Assembly (NCBI GenBank): GCA_964424125.1
Contig: CAYRHS010000043.1
Span: 1-19,796, forward strand
Reading direction: 5' to 3'
Source: CAYRHS01 sp964424125
Lineage (GTDB): Bacteria; Actinomycetota; Acidimicrobiia; IMCC26256; JAOSJL01
Length of the DNA: 19,796 nucleotides
A program made the translations under genes and the position numbers. Shown piece by piece: positions 1 to 7,404 of this stretch. Numbering within the stretch: the stretch's first letter is position 1; each line of letters opens with the position of its first letter. The notes under the pieces are model-generated. The model was given only the letters and a program-made list of their open reading frames with translations, was not told the origin of the DNA and did not search any database.

Positions 1-1
1 C

Positions 2-136
2 CCACCGCCCACCCTGCCCGCGACGGGCGGGAGTGCCGCCGACCGCGTCCCCTTCGTCGCTGCGCTCGGCGGCATTCTCGTGCTGGGCGGCCTGCTCGTC
101 GTCGCCGGCCGGCGGCGCGCCGCGCACCCCCGCTGA
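2..136 (+). CDS. C-terminal end of an LPXTG cell-wall-anchored surface protein (partial)
   Basis: Only the last 44 residues lie in the window; the 5' part is upstream. The reading frame shows a proline-rich lead-in, the sortase motif LPATG (residues 5-9 of the visible part), a hydrophobic segment of roughly 20 residues rich in Leu, Val, Gly and Ala, and a basic RRR tail ending in TGA. This order is the classic cell-wall sorting signal: sortase would cut between Thr and Gly and attach the protein to peptidoglycan. The function of the missing ectodomain cannot be inferred. The stop codon directly abuts the stop of the convergent methyltransferase gene. A second sortase substrate lies at 13012-14772, so the organism probably has a working sortase. 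Confidence 0.8.
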   Translation, partial: PPPTLPATGGSAADRVPFVAALGGILVLGGLLVVAGRRRAAHPR

Positions 137-889
137 TCAGTCTCCCGGCACGCGCGCGAGTAGCAGCAGTTCCGGATCGTCGAGCGTCGGCTCGGCGCGC
201 CGGTAGCGCCCGGGCGTGACGCCGTGGACGGCCTCGACCACGAGCCCGTGGTGCTCGGCGAGGAGCCGCAGCTCGCGGACCGTGAACCCGGTGGTCCAGG
301 CCTCCGCTGGCTTCTCCCGGCCCTCGGCGTCGCGCAGCGTCGTGTGCTCGTGCAGCACGCCCGTCGCCACGTCGAGGCTCTCACCCTCCTCGAGGTGCCG
401 AGCCATGAACACGAGCGAGAACGCACTGACCGCCAGCCGGCCGCCGGGACGAACCGCCCGGGCGATCCGGCCCAACGCCTCCTCGTCATCCGCGCCGCCG
501 AGCAGGCCGAAGCCGCCCTGACAGAGGCAGATCACCGCGTCGAAGTCTCGGTCGAACGGGAGTGTTCGCACGTCCTGCACCACGAACCGGGCGGGCAGTG
601 CCTCGTCCTCCGCGGCGGCTCGGGCGAGCGTGACGAACTCCGTCGAGATGTCGACGCCGACCACGCCGATCCCGCGCCGGGCGAGGGCCAACGAGTGCCG
701 TCCCGGGCCACAGCCCGCGTCGAGCACGCGCTCACCCGGCGCGAGCCCGAGCGCCTCGACCAGGAAGGACACCTCCTGCTCGGTGCCCTTCGTGAACGAG
801 TAACGGAGGTACGCGGGACCGAGGAAGCGGGCGATGGCCTGGAACCAGTGGACGTCCTCGGCAGCACCCGCGTCGCCCGCCGCGTTCAT
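137..889 (-). CDS. Class I SAM-dependent methyltransferase
   Basis: The 250-residue protein has a Rossmann methyltransferase core. Motif I, VLDAGCGPGRH, is at about residues 55-65, followed by the acidic residue after beta-2 (GVDIS, Asp80). A later acidic/hydrophobic strand (FDAVICL) and a PGGRLAVS post-core strand are also present. It resembles the ubiquinone/menaquinone-type and generic small-molecule methyltransferases; the substrate cannot be told from sequence. I chose the ATG at 889 because it overlaps the polA stop as ATGA, with a purine-rich GAAGAAGGG just upstream. Reading further upstream in frame only gives arginine-rich shadow sequence antisense to polA codon positions. It is the last gene of the minus-strand operon, so its expression is probably translationally coupled to polA. 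A role in DNA metabolism is not implied by this position alone. Confidence 0.85.
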   Translation of the reverse strand: MNAAGDAGAAEDVHWFQAIARFLGPAYLRYSFTKGTEQEVSFLVEALGLAPGERVLDAGCGPGRHSLALARRGIGVVGVDISTEFVTLARAAAEDEALPARFVVQDVRTLPFDRDFDAVICLCQGGFGLLGGADDEEALGRIARAVRPGGRLAVSAFSLVFMARHLEEGESLDVATGVLHEHTTLRDAEGREKPAEAWTTGFTVRELRLLAEHHGLVVEAVHGVTPGRYRRAEPTLDDPELLLLARVPGD

Positions 890-3543
890 CCCTTCTTCGC
901 TTCGGCCCAGTTCGGTCCGAACCCGGTGTCGACGACCAACGGCACGTTCAACGCGTAGGCGCCCACCATGGTGTCGCGCACGAGCGGCTCGACGGCCTCC
1001 CGCTCCCCCTCGGGCGTCTCGAACACCAGCTCGTCGTGGACGGTCAGGATCATCCGCGTCTCGAATCCGCCCGCGCGAAGCGCGTCGGCGACGTCGATCA
1101 TCGCGAGCTTGAAGATGTCGGCCGCGCTCCCCTGCACGGGCGCGTTCTGCGCCATCCGCTCCCCCATCTGGCGCACCCGGAAGTTCGAGGCCGAGAGCTC
1201 CGGGAGCTGACGCCGGCGGCCGAGCAGTGTTGTGGTGTACCCGCGCTGATGGGCTTCGGCGACCGTGCGCTCCATGTATTCGGCCACGTTCGGGAAACCC
1301 TCGAAGTAGCTGTCGAGGATCTCGCGTGCCTGGTCGGTCGGGATGTCGAGCCGCTGCGCGAGCCCAAAGGCCTCCATGCCGTAGGCGAGGCCGTAGTTGA
1401 CGACCTTGGCGAAGCGGCGCTGGAAGTCGTCGACGTCCACCTCGGCGACGTCGAACACACGCGCCGCGGTGGCCGCGTGCACGTCCGCGCCGCGAGCGAA
1501 CGCGTCGATGAGCCCCGGATCGTCCGCCAGGTGCGCGAGCACCCGCAGCTCGATCTGCGAGTAGTCGGCGGTCAGCAGGCCGCACCCCTCGGGAGCGACG
1601 AAGGCGCGGCGCATCTCCCTGCCGTCCGCGGTCCGCACGGGCACGTTCTGAAGGTTCGGATGCTCGCTCGAGATCCGCCCGGTGGTCGTGGCGGTCTGGT
1701 TGAAGGTGGCGTGGATGCGACCGTCCGCCGCCACCAGCGGAGGGAGCGCGTCGACATAGGTGGAACGCAGCTTCTCGAGCTCGCGATAGCGCAGCAGGTC
1801 CTCCACGATCGGGTGCTCGTCGGCGAGCTTCTGGAGGGAGTCCGCGTCGGTGCTGGGCCCTGTCTTGGTGCGTTTCACCGGCGTGAGTCCGAGGTCCTCG
1901 AAGAGCACCTTGCGCAGCTGGGGGGTGGAGTTGACGTTGAACTGTTCCCCCGCGTGCGCATAGATGCTCGCCTCGAGCGCCTCGATCTGGCCCGCGAGCT
2001 CCGCGTGCAGCTCGCCCAGGAACTCGACGTCGACGAGCACCCCCACGGACTCCATCTCGGCGAGTACCGGGACGAGCGGCCGTTCGACGTCGACGTACAG
2101 GTCGACGAGCTCGCGCGCCGCCAGTGCCTCCTCGAGCTCGGTGCCGAGGCGCAACGCTGCGCCCGCCTGACGTCCGGCGGTCTCCCGCGCGTCGGCCGCG
2201 TCGAGGTCGAGGGTCCCCTCCTCGGCTTCCGGTGGACGGACCTCGAGGCCCAGGTACCGGGGCGCGAGGTCCTCGAGCAGGTATTCGGCGGCGGCGGGGT
2301 CCACCAGGTACGCCATCAGCTCCGTGTCCTGGTCGAGGGCGCGGACCTCGACGCCGACCGCACCGATGAGCGCCTTCGCGCCGTGAATCGTGAGCCGGGG
2401 CTCGTCGTCGCCGAGGAGTGCCTCCAGCGCCTTGCTCACGCCGTCGTCACCCAGGAGCTCGGCCGGCAGATGGGAGACCCGATCCTCCTCCGGCTCGGTC
2501 GCGAACGCGAGACCGGCGAGACCGCTGTGGCCGAGCGTCCCCTGCCAGTGCAGCGCGATCGCGTAGCGCGACGCGCTCGTTCGAAGCGCGTCGAGGAACG
2601 CCGTGGCGGCGTCGGCCGTGCGCAGGGGCGTCACCTCGATGTCGAGGACCTCGACCTCCGGTTCCTCGGCGCCACCCGACGTCTCGAGCAATCGGGTCCA
2701 CAGCGACCGGAACTCGAGCTGGTCGAAGAGCGCGCGTACCGTCTCGCGGTCCCAGGGCTCCTGACGCAGCTCGTCGATCCCCGACTCCAGCGCGACGTCG
2801 CGACGGAGCTGCATCATCTCCCGGTTCTTGAAGACCCGGTCGCGCATCTCCCCGAGATGCTCTCGCTGCTTGGGAGGGAGCGCGTCGAGGTGCTCGTAGA
2901 TCCCCTCCAGGTCCTTGTAGCGCTGGATCAGCTTGGCGGCGGTCTTCTCGCCGATTCCCGGCACGCCCGGGAGGTTGTCCGACGTGTCCCCGCGCATCGC
3001 CGCGTAGTCGACGTACCGGTGCGGGGGCACGCCGGTGCGCTCCTCGACACCCGCCTCGTCGTAGCGGACGTAGTCCGTGACGCCGCGACGGTTGTAGAGC
3101 ACCTTGACGTGGGGATCGCGGACGAGCTGGTACGTATCGCGATCGCCGGTGACGATCACGACGTCGTCTCCGGCCTCGGCGGCTTGTTCCGCGAGGGTGG
3201 CGATGACGTCGTCGGCCTCGACGCCTTCGACCTCGAGGACAGGTATCTGCAGCGCGTTCAGCACCTCCCGGATCAGCGGGAGCTGCTGCGCGAACAGGTC
3301 GGGGGCCGACTCACGCTGGGCTTTGTAGTCCGCGTCCATCTCGTCGCGGAACGTGGGCTTCGGCGTGTCGAACGCGACGACGATCCCGTCGGGCTCCTCG
3401 TCGCCGAGCATCTTGATGAGCATCGACGTGAAGCCGTAGACGGCGTTGGTGACGGTTCCCGAGGCGGTGGCGAGGTCGGTGGGGAGTGCGAAAAACGCCC
3501 GGTACGCCAGAGAATGGCCGTCGAGCAGGAGCAGCTTGCTCAC
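886..3543 (-). CDS. polA: DNA polymerase I
   Basis: 885 residues, close to the usual actinobacterial PolA length. The N-terminal 5'-nuclease domain (about 1-290) carries LLLLDGHSLAYRAFF, EGVEADDVIATLA, GDRDTYQLV and the helix-hairpin-helix GVPGIGEKTAAKL. A 3'-5' exonuclease-like domain follows (about 315-480) but lacks the exo I Asp-x-Glu: the strand reads YAIALHWQG, so proofreading is probably lost, as in other actinobacterial and Thermus enzymes. The polymerase domain has motif A DYSQIELR (Asp660), motif B with KVVNYGLAYG and motif C HDE (836-838), so the catalytic carboxylates are intact. It fills gaps and removes primers during repair and lagging-strand synthesis. The GTG start at 3543 overlaps the stop of the response regulator gene as GTGA, with no Shine-Dalgarno of its own, which suggests coupled translation. 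A longer in-frame start would reach back into the regulator gene and adds nothing conserved. Confidence 0.98.
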   Translation of the reverse strand: MSKLLLLDGHSLAYRAFFALPTDLATASGTVTNAVYGFTSMLIKMLGDEEPDGIVVAFDTPKPTFRDEMDADYKAQRESAPDLFAQQLPLIREVLNALQIPVLEVEGVEADDVIATLAEQAAEAGDDVVIVTGDRDTYQLVRDPHVKVLYNRRGVTDYVRYDEAGVEERTGVPPHRYVDYAAMRGDTSDNLPGVPGIGEKTAAKLIQRYKDLEGIYEHLDALPPKQREHLGEMRDRVFKNREMMQLRRDVALESGIDELRQEPWDRETVRALFDQLEFRSLWTRLLETSGGAEEPEVEVLDIEVTPLRTADAATAFLDALRTSASRYAIALHWQGTLGHSGLAGLAFATEPEEDRVSHLPAELLGDDGVSKALEALLGDDEPRLTIHGAKALIGAVGVEVRALDQDTELMAYLVDPAAAEYLLEDLAPRYLGLEVRPPEAEEGTLDLDAADARETAGRQAGAALRLGTELEEALAARELVDLYVDVERPLVPVLAEMESVGVLVDVEFLGELHAELAGQIEALEASIYAHAGEQFNVNSTPQLRKVLFEDLGLTPVKRTKTGPSTDADSLQKLADEHPIVEDLLRYRELEKLRSTYVDALPPLVAADGRIHATFNQTATTTGRISSEHPNLQNVPVRTADGREMRRAFVAPEGCGLLTADYSQIELRVLAHLADDPGLIDAFARGADVHAATAARVFDVAEVDVDDFQRRFAKVVNYGLAYGMEAFGLAQRLDIPTDQAREILDSYFEGFPNVAEYMERTVAEAHQRGYTTTLLGRRRQLPELSASNFRVRQMGERMAQNAPVQGSAADIFKLAMIDVADALRAGGFETRMILTVHDELVFETPEGEREAVEPLVRDTMVGAYALNVPLVVDTGFGPNWAEAKKG

Positions 3544-4121
3544 GGAGTGAGCTCGCCCGCGACCACTCGCTCGGCGACGTCGTGGATCTTGCACCGACGG
3601 TTCATGGCCTCGGTCTGCAGGAACCGCCACGCCTTCTGCTCGGTCATGCCGGAGGCATCCATCAGCACGCCCTTGGCCCGGTCGATCACCTTCCGCGCCT
3701 CGAGTCGCTCGCGGAGCTCGCCCACGTCGGCCTCGAGCGACATCAGTTCGCGGAACCGCTCCAGCGCGATCTCGATCGCCGGCATGAGATCGCTCTTCTG
3801 GAACGGCTTCACCAGGTAGGCCGCCGCGCCGGCGTCGCGGGCCTGTTCGACGAGGTCGCGCTGGGAGAAGGCCGTGAGGATCAACACCGCCGCGAGGCGC
3901 TCGCCGGTGACGTGCCGGGCGACCGTCAGCCCGTCCATCCCCGGCATCTTTACGTCGAGGATCACGAGGTCGGGTTCCGTGTCCCGTACGAGCTCGATGA
4001 CCTCGTCACCGCGACCCGTCTCACCCACGACGTCGTAGCCCTCCTCTTCGAGGAGCTCCTTCAGGTCGAGGCGGATGATGGCCTCGTCCTCGGCGATCAC
4101 GACTCGCGTCGAGTTCGGCAC
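3540..4121 (-). CDS. ANTAR-domain response regulator, PdtaR-like
   Basis: 193 residues. The receiver domain (about 5-120) has the acidic pocket EDE (11-13), phospho-acceptor Asp56 in LVILDVKMPGMDG, Thr83 and Lys105 in VKPF. The C-terminal ANTAR domain (about 136-190) has the helical RNA-binding pattern VIDRAKGVLMDASGMTEQKAW. Proteins of this type bind paired-hexanucleotide RNA hairpins after phosphorylation and act by antitermination. The closest well-known relative is PdtaR (Rv1626), which in Mycobacterium tuberculosis lies a few genes from polA, so the polA linkage is an established actinobacterial arrangement. No PdtaS-like histidine kinase is in this window. The start is a GTG at 4121 with GGGACGGAG upstream on the minus strand. 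It is separated by 39 bp from the coiled-coil gene and overlaps polA by 4 bp. Confidence 0.93.
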   Translation of the reverse strand: MPNSTRVVIAEDEAIIRLDLKELLEEEGYDVVGETGRGDEVIELVRDTEPDLVILDVKMPGMDGLTVARHVTGERLAAVLILTAFSQRDLVEQARDAGAAAYLVKPFQKSDLMPAIEIALERFRELMSLEADVGELRERLEARKVIDRAKGVLMDASGMTEQKAWRFLQTEAMNRRCKIHDVAERVVAGELTP

Positions 4122-4160
4122 CTTGCTCCGTCCCTTTCCTCGCCCCGCCCGGGTAGTGCT

Positions 4161-4502
4161 TCAGTCTCGCGTGCCGCCGACCGGGCCGCCGGTGCCGGCA
4201 CCGCGAACGCGTGCTTGCTCGGCCGCGAGCCGGTCGAGCAAGGAGTCCTGCTCCCGGACCAACTCGGCGATCGAGCGGGCCAGTGTGTCACGGTGCCGTC
4301 GCTGGGCGTCGGCGTGCCGGCGCGCATCGCGAGCATCGACCTCCCCGAGCGGGGTCTCGGAGACGAGCGCCCGGAGCCGGGCGTCCTCGGCCTCCTCCTC
4401 CAGGAACGCCACCTGCTCATCGGCGACCGCGAGCTCGGCGCGCAGACGCTTCAGCCGCTCGCTCACGTCGATGAGGCGCCGTTGCAGCATCGAGGCGGTC
4501 AT
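4161..4502 (-). CDS. Small coiled-coil protein of unknown function
   Basis: 113 residues with no family I recognise. Residues 1-100 are almost entirely charged helix with heptad-like spacing of Leu, Val and Ile (RLIDVSERLKRLRAELAVAD, then VAFLEEEAEDARLRAL and later SIAELVREQDSLLDRLAAEQ), predicting two coiled-coil stretches separated by an Arg/His-rich middle. The C-terminus is Gly/Pro-rich and disordered-looking. There is no signal peptide or membrane segment, so it is probably cytoplasmic. The ATG at 4502 lies 9 bp after the ABC1 kinase stop, and the gene is followed by the response regulator after 39 bp, so it sits inside the operon. ATG codon 5 is an alternative start. It could be an adaptor or scaffold for either neighbour, but that is speculation. 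Confidence 0.75.
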   Translation of the reverse strand: MTASMLQRRLIDVSERLKRLRAELAVADEQVAFLEEEAEDARLRALVSETPLGEVDARDARRHADAQRRHRDTLARSIAELVREQDSLLDRLAAEQARVRGAGTGGPVGGTRD

Positions 4503-4511
4503 GGCCGCAGT

Positions 4512-6017
4512 TTACGAGTGACTCAACGCGGGCCGTCGGGCGACTGGGAGCCGGGGCCAACCCGAACCCTGCACACCGAGCGGGGTCGTCGGCGCGGAGT
4601 CCAGCAGGTACTCGTCCATGATCGACGCCCAGTCGGCGGTCGCCCCGAGCCGGGAGAGCAGCGCGTACAAGCCGAGGTGGATCCGGTTGAGGATCACCTG
4701 GTCGGCCGGAAGCGTGAGCTGGCGGACGACATCGCCGTACGGCCCGGTCACGAGCAGGGTGGACTGCACCACGTCGACCAGGAACTGGCGCGTGAAGGTG
4801 AACGGTGCGTGTTCGACCACGGGCCGGTTGGCCAGCGCCGCGAGCTCGGCGACCCGGTCGAAGGCGACGGGGGCGTCGGCACGGAGCCAGCCGTAGCGGA
4901 CCATCACCGATCGGAGGCGGTCGCGGTCGCCGGTGCGGAGGGCCAAGATCTGCTCTCGGAGCGCCTCGATGTCCCTGGGCGCGAACCGCTTGACGAGCCC
5001 GAAGTCGAGGAACCAGATCGGCACGGGACCGCCGGCGTTCGGACGAGCGCCCACGTCGAAGAAGTAGTTCCCCGGATGGGGGTCGCCATTGAAGAAGCCG
5101 AGCCGGAAGACCGCGTCGCACCAGAAGCGGAACAGCTGCTCCCCGATCTGGTCACGGTCGGCGTCGGATCGATCGAGCACGTCGTAGAGCGACGCGCCGG
5201 TGGCCCAGTCGCTCACCAGCACCCGGCGCGCCGACAGCTCGGGGACGACCGCCGGGATTCGTACCCACGGGTGGTCCCGGAACGCGGCGCGGAACTCCTC
5301 CTGGTTGGCGGCCTCCTTGCGGTAGTTGAGCTCGTCGAGGATCCGCGCCCGTATCTCGTCGACGAGCGGGCCCGGCTCGATGCCCGGTGCGATCGTCTTC
5401 GCCATCGTGGTGAGCAGGTAGGCGTTGTCCAGATCGGCACGGATCGCGGTGTCGATCCCCGGGTCCTGGACCTTCACCGCCACCACCCGTCCGTCGAAGA
5501 GCACGGCGCGGTGGACCTGGCCGATGGAAGCCGCCGCGACGGGCTCGGGGGAGAATTCGAAGAAGGCGCGCTCGGGCGGCTCCCCCAGCTCGGCTTCGAC
5601 GACCTCGCCCACGAGATGACTCGACATCGGCGGCGCCCCCTGCTGGAGGCTCTGGAGTGCCTCGGTGTAGGCGGCGGGAAGGCCGTCGGCGAGCAGCGAC
5701 GCCATCTGGCCGAGCTTCATCGCCACGCCCTTCATGTCGCCGAGCAACTCGGAGGCCTGCGCGGCCGTGTGGACGTGGAAGTCGTCCAGCGCCTCGTCGG
5801 TGCTCCGCCCGGGGCGGCCGAGGCGAGCCCGGGCCGCGGTCCGGCGAGTGGCGAGCCAGGCCACGCGGCGGCCCCGCCGCGCTCTCGCCAGGAGTACCCG
5901 CCATCCGGACCGCCGTGCCTCCCGCACCACCAACGCACCGACCACCACGGCTCCGGCCGCGGCTCCGGCCGCGCCCGCACCCAGCGCGACCCGTCGCAAC
6001 CGCCGAGATCGTTCCAC
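4512..6017 (-). CDS. ABC1/AarF/UbiB-family atypical protein kinase-like protein
   Basis: 501 residues. An N-terminal hydrophobic segment (about 10-35) preceded and followed by Arg residues suggests a membrane anchor. The UbiB-type signatures are in order: KLGQ (101-104) in the family-specific N-terminal extension, the alanine-rich loop AAASIGQ (161-167) that replaces the glycine loop, the ATP-binding lysine in VAVKVQDP (Lys182), catalytic NGDPHPGN (310-317), and LDFG (337-340). Family members are ATPases or unorthodox kinases linked to isoprenoid quinone metabolism and lipid transport in bacteria, mitochondria and plastids. The role in a menaquinone-using actinobacterium is unproven. The GTG start at 6017 was chosen because upstream in-frame codons run into the promoter of the divergent M23 gene. 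It is the first gene of the operon that leads to polA. Confidence 0.92.
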   Translation of the reverse strand: MERSRRLRRVALGAGAAGAAAGAVVVGALVVREARRSGWRVLLARARRGRRVAWLATRRTAARARLGRPGRSTDEALDDFHVHTAAQASELLGDMKGVAMKLGQMASLLADGLPAAYTEALQSLQQGAPPMSSHLVGEVVEAELGEPPERAFFEFSPEPVAAASIGQVHRAVLFDGRVVAVKVQDPGIDTAIRADLDNAYLLTTMAKTIAPGIEPGPLVDEIRARILDELNYRKEAANQEEFRAAFRDHPWVRIPAVVPELSARRVLVSDWATGASLYDVLDRSDADRDQIGEQLFRFWCDAVFRLGFFNGDPHPGNYFFDVGARPNAGGPVPIWFLDFGLVKRFAPRDIEALREQILALRTGDRDRLRSVMVRYGWLRADAPVAFDRVAELAALANRPVVEHAPFTFTRQFLVDVVQSTLLVTGPYGDVVRQLTLPADQVILNRIHLGLYALLSRLGATADWASIMDEYLLDSAPTTPLGVQGSGWPRLPVARRPALSHS

Positions 6018-6078
6018 GACCCCACGGTAGACAGGCGCGCGTCCGGTGACTGCTCGGGAACGGGCGCGACCGACCCAC

Positions 6079-6107
6079 TTGTCGGTATTAGGAAGAATTG
6101 GTACACT
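6079..6107 (+). promoter_or_regulatory. Sigma-70-type promoter for the M23 peptidase gene
   Basis: TTGTCG (6079-6084) and TACACT (6102-6107) are separated by exactly 17 bp and fit the housekeeping -35 and -10 consensus well. The -10 ends only 10 bp before the ATG at 6118, so transcription would begin at about 6113-6118. The mRNA would have a leader of zero to five bases and no room for a Shine-Dalgarno. The local AT-richness stands out from the surrounding high-GC DNA. Confidence 0.75.
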
Positions 6108-6117
6108 TTCCGCGCTC

Positions 6118-7338
6118 ATGGGACTTCGCGACCCTTCTCCTTTCCCTGCGCTTCTCGGCCGAACTGGCCGCGCGCCACGCGCCGCAGTAGCGCTCGCGGC
6201 CGGCGTCCTCGCGCTGAGCGTCGCGAGCGCGCCCGCCGCCGCGGCGGAGCCTGCGGTGCCGACTCCGGACGCAGCGGTCGACACCAACGGCGAGGCCGTC
6301 CCCGACATCGCGACGGCCCGCCGCCAGGTCACCGACATCCTGCAGGAGGCGGCCGCGGCCGCCTCCGGCTACCGGGAGGCCAAGGCACAGTACTCCGAGG
6401 TCGAGGACGAGATCGCCGAGCTCCAGGTCGAGATCCCGAGCCTCCGAGCCGAGGTGACCGAGCTCGAAGGGCTGCTGCGCAACCGCGCGGTCGAGGCCTA
6501 CGTGGGCCGGAACGCGGCGACCGTCAGCGTGCTGGAGGCCGACAACCTCGTCGACGCCTCCCGCCGGGCCCACCTCATCGATCAGGTCAACCGTCACGAT
6601 CACGACATTGCGGACGAGCTCACGGCGAAGCGCGAGCAGCTCCAGCAGCAAGAGGAGCGACTGGAAGCCGAACAGGTCGCCCGCAAGGAGAAGCTCGAGG
6701 TCTTCGACGAGCAAGCGGCGCTGCTCTCGACGTTCCTGGTCGAGGCGCATGCGGTGCTGCAGAAGGCGAAGATCCTCGAGGTCTGGGACGCCATCGTCCA
6801 GAAGCGTGCCCCCGACCTCAGTGACGGCCTCCCCCTCGACGACGCGCCCGGCGACGAGACGCCCGAGCCGCAGCCCGACCTCACGAGCGACCCGGGGGCG
6901 CGCCCGGTGATCACCGATGCCACGGTGTGCCCCGTCGACGGGCCGGTCTACTTCACGAACGACTGGGGAAATCCTCGTTCGGGGGGACGTACCCACAAGG
7001 GTACGGACGTGTTCGCAAAGCGGGGAACACCGAACGTGGCGGTGGACAACGGCGTGGTGAAGAACGCCAGTGGCGGTCTCGGCGGCATCGCGGTCGACCT
7101 CGTCGCCGCCGACGGCACGAAGTACTACTACGCGCATCTCGATTCGATCGAGCCTGGAGTCGTCGGCACGAAGGTCGAGGCCGGCGACGTGGTCGGCTAC
7201 ACCGGCAGCACCGGGAATGCCAGCCCCACCGCCCCCCACACGCACTTCCAGCTCCATCCCGACGGCGGCCCGCCGGTGAACGCCTACTTCACGCTCTTCG
7301 TCCTCTGCTCCGACAACTTCGAGCTGCCGGGAAGCTGA
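6118..7338 (+). CDS. Secreted coiled-coil M23-family murein endopeptidase
   Basis: 406 residues. A signal peptide (about 1-43) has a basic RTGRAPR stretch, the hydrophobic run AAVALAAGVLALSVA and an APAAAA cleavage region. Residues 65-230 form two long coiled coils, as in EnvC, NlpD-like and RipA-partner proteins. After a Pro/Asp-rich linker (235-262), the C-terminal LytM/M23 domain carries HKGTD (His293, Asp297), YYAH (His340) and HTH (His374, His376), so all zinc ligands and catalytic histidines expected for an active enzyme are there. It probably cleaves peptidoglycan cross-bridges, or activates other hydrolases, during cell separation. I chose the ATG at 6118 because it fits the promoter and signal peptide; an in-frame start at 6046 would place the promoter inside the gene. 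It is divergent from the ABC1 kinase operon, with about 100 bp between starts. Confidence 0.93.
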   Translation: MGLRDPSPFPALLGRTGRAPRAAVALAAGVLALSVASAPAAAAEPAVPTPDAAVDTNGEAVPDIATARRQVTDILQEAAAAASGYREAKAQYSEVEDEIAELQVEIPSLRAEVTELEGLLRNRAVEAYVGRNAATVSVLEADNLVDASRRAHLIDQVNRHDHDIADELTAKREQLQQQEERLEAEQVARKEKLEVFDEQAALLSTFLVEAHAVLQKAKILEVWDAIVQKRAPDLSDGLPLDDAPGDETPEPQPDLTSDPGARPVITDATVCPVDGPVYFTNDWGNPRSGGRTHKGTDVFAKRGTPNVAVDNGVVKNASGGLGGIAVDLVAADGTKYYYAHLDSIEPGVVGTKVEAGDVVGYTGSTGNASPTAPHTHFQLHPDGGPPVNAYFTLFVLCSDNFELPGS

Positions 7339-7404
7339 CGCGCGGCCATCCGACAGACGTCCGGCCCGTGCGCCCGCCCCGCCTCCAATCGCCGCGTCGG
7401 GCCG

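Noticed and set aside
1036..3819. A 927-codon open frame on the plus strand opposite polA
   Set aside because: Its translation is Arg/Val/Glu/Leu-rich without any domain, and it lies exactly antisense to the polA codons, as expected from GC-rich codon use.
6018..6117. A minus-strand promoter (TAATAC, 6090-6085) for the ABC1 operon
   Set aside because: The -10-like hexamer is good but no -35 fits 16-18 bp upstream, and it overlaps the stronger plus-strand promoter, so I do not list it.
3486..6824. A very long plus-strand open frame across the kinase, regulator and M23 start
   Set aside because: It is antisense to two well-recognised genes and out of frame with the M23 gene, and has no family resemblance.
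7339..7404. A bidirectional terminator between the M23 gene and the glycosyltransferase
   Set aside because: The 66 bp are GC-rich with short CGGCCCG-type complementarity, but there is no stable stem with a U-tract on either strand.
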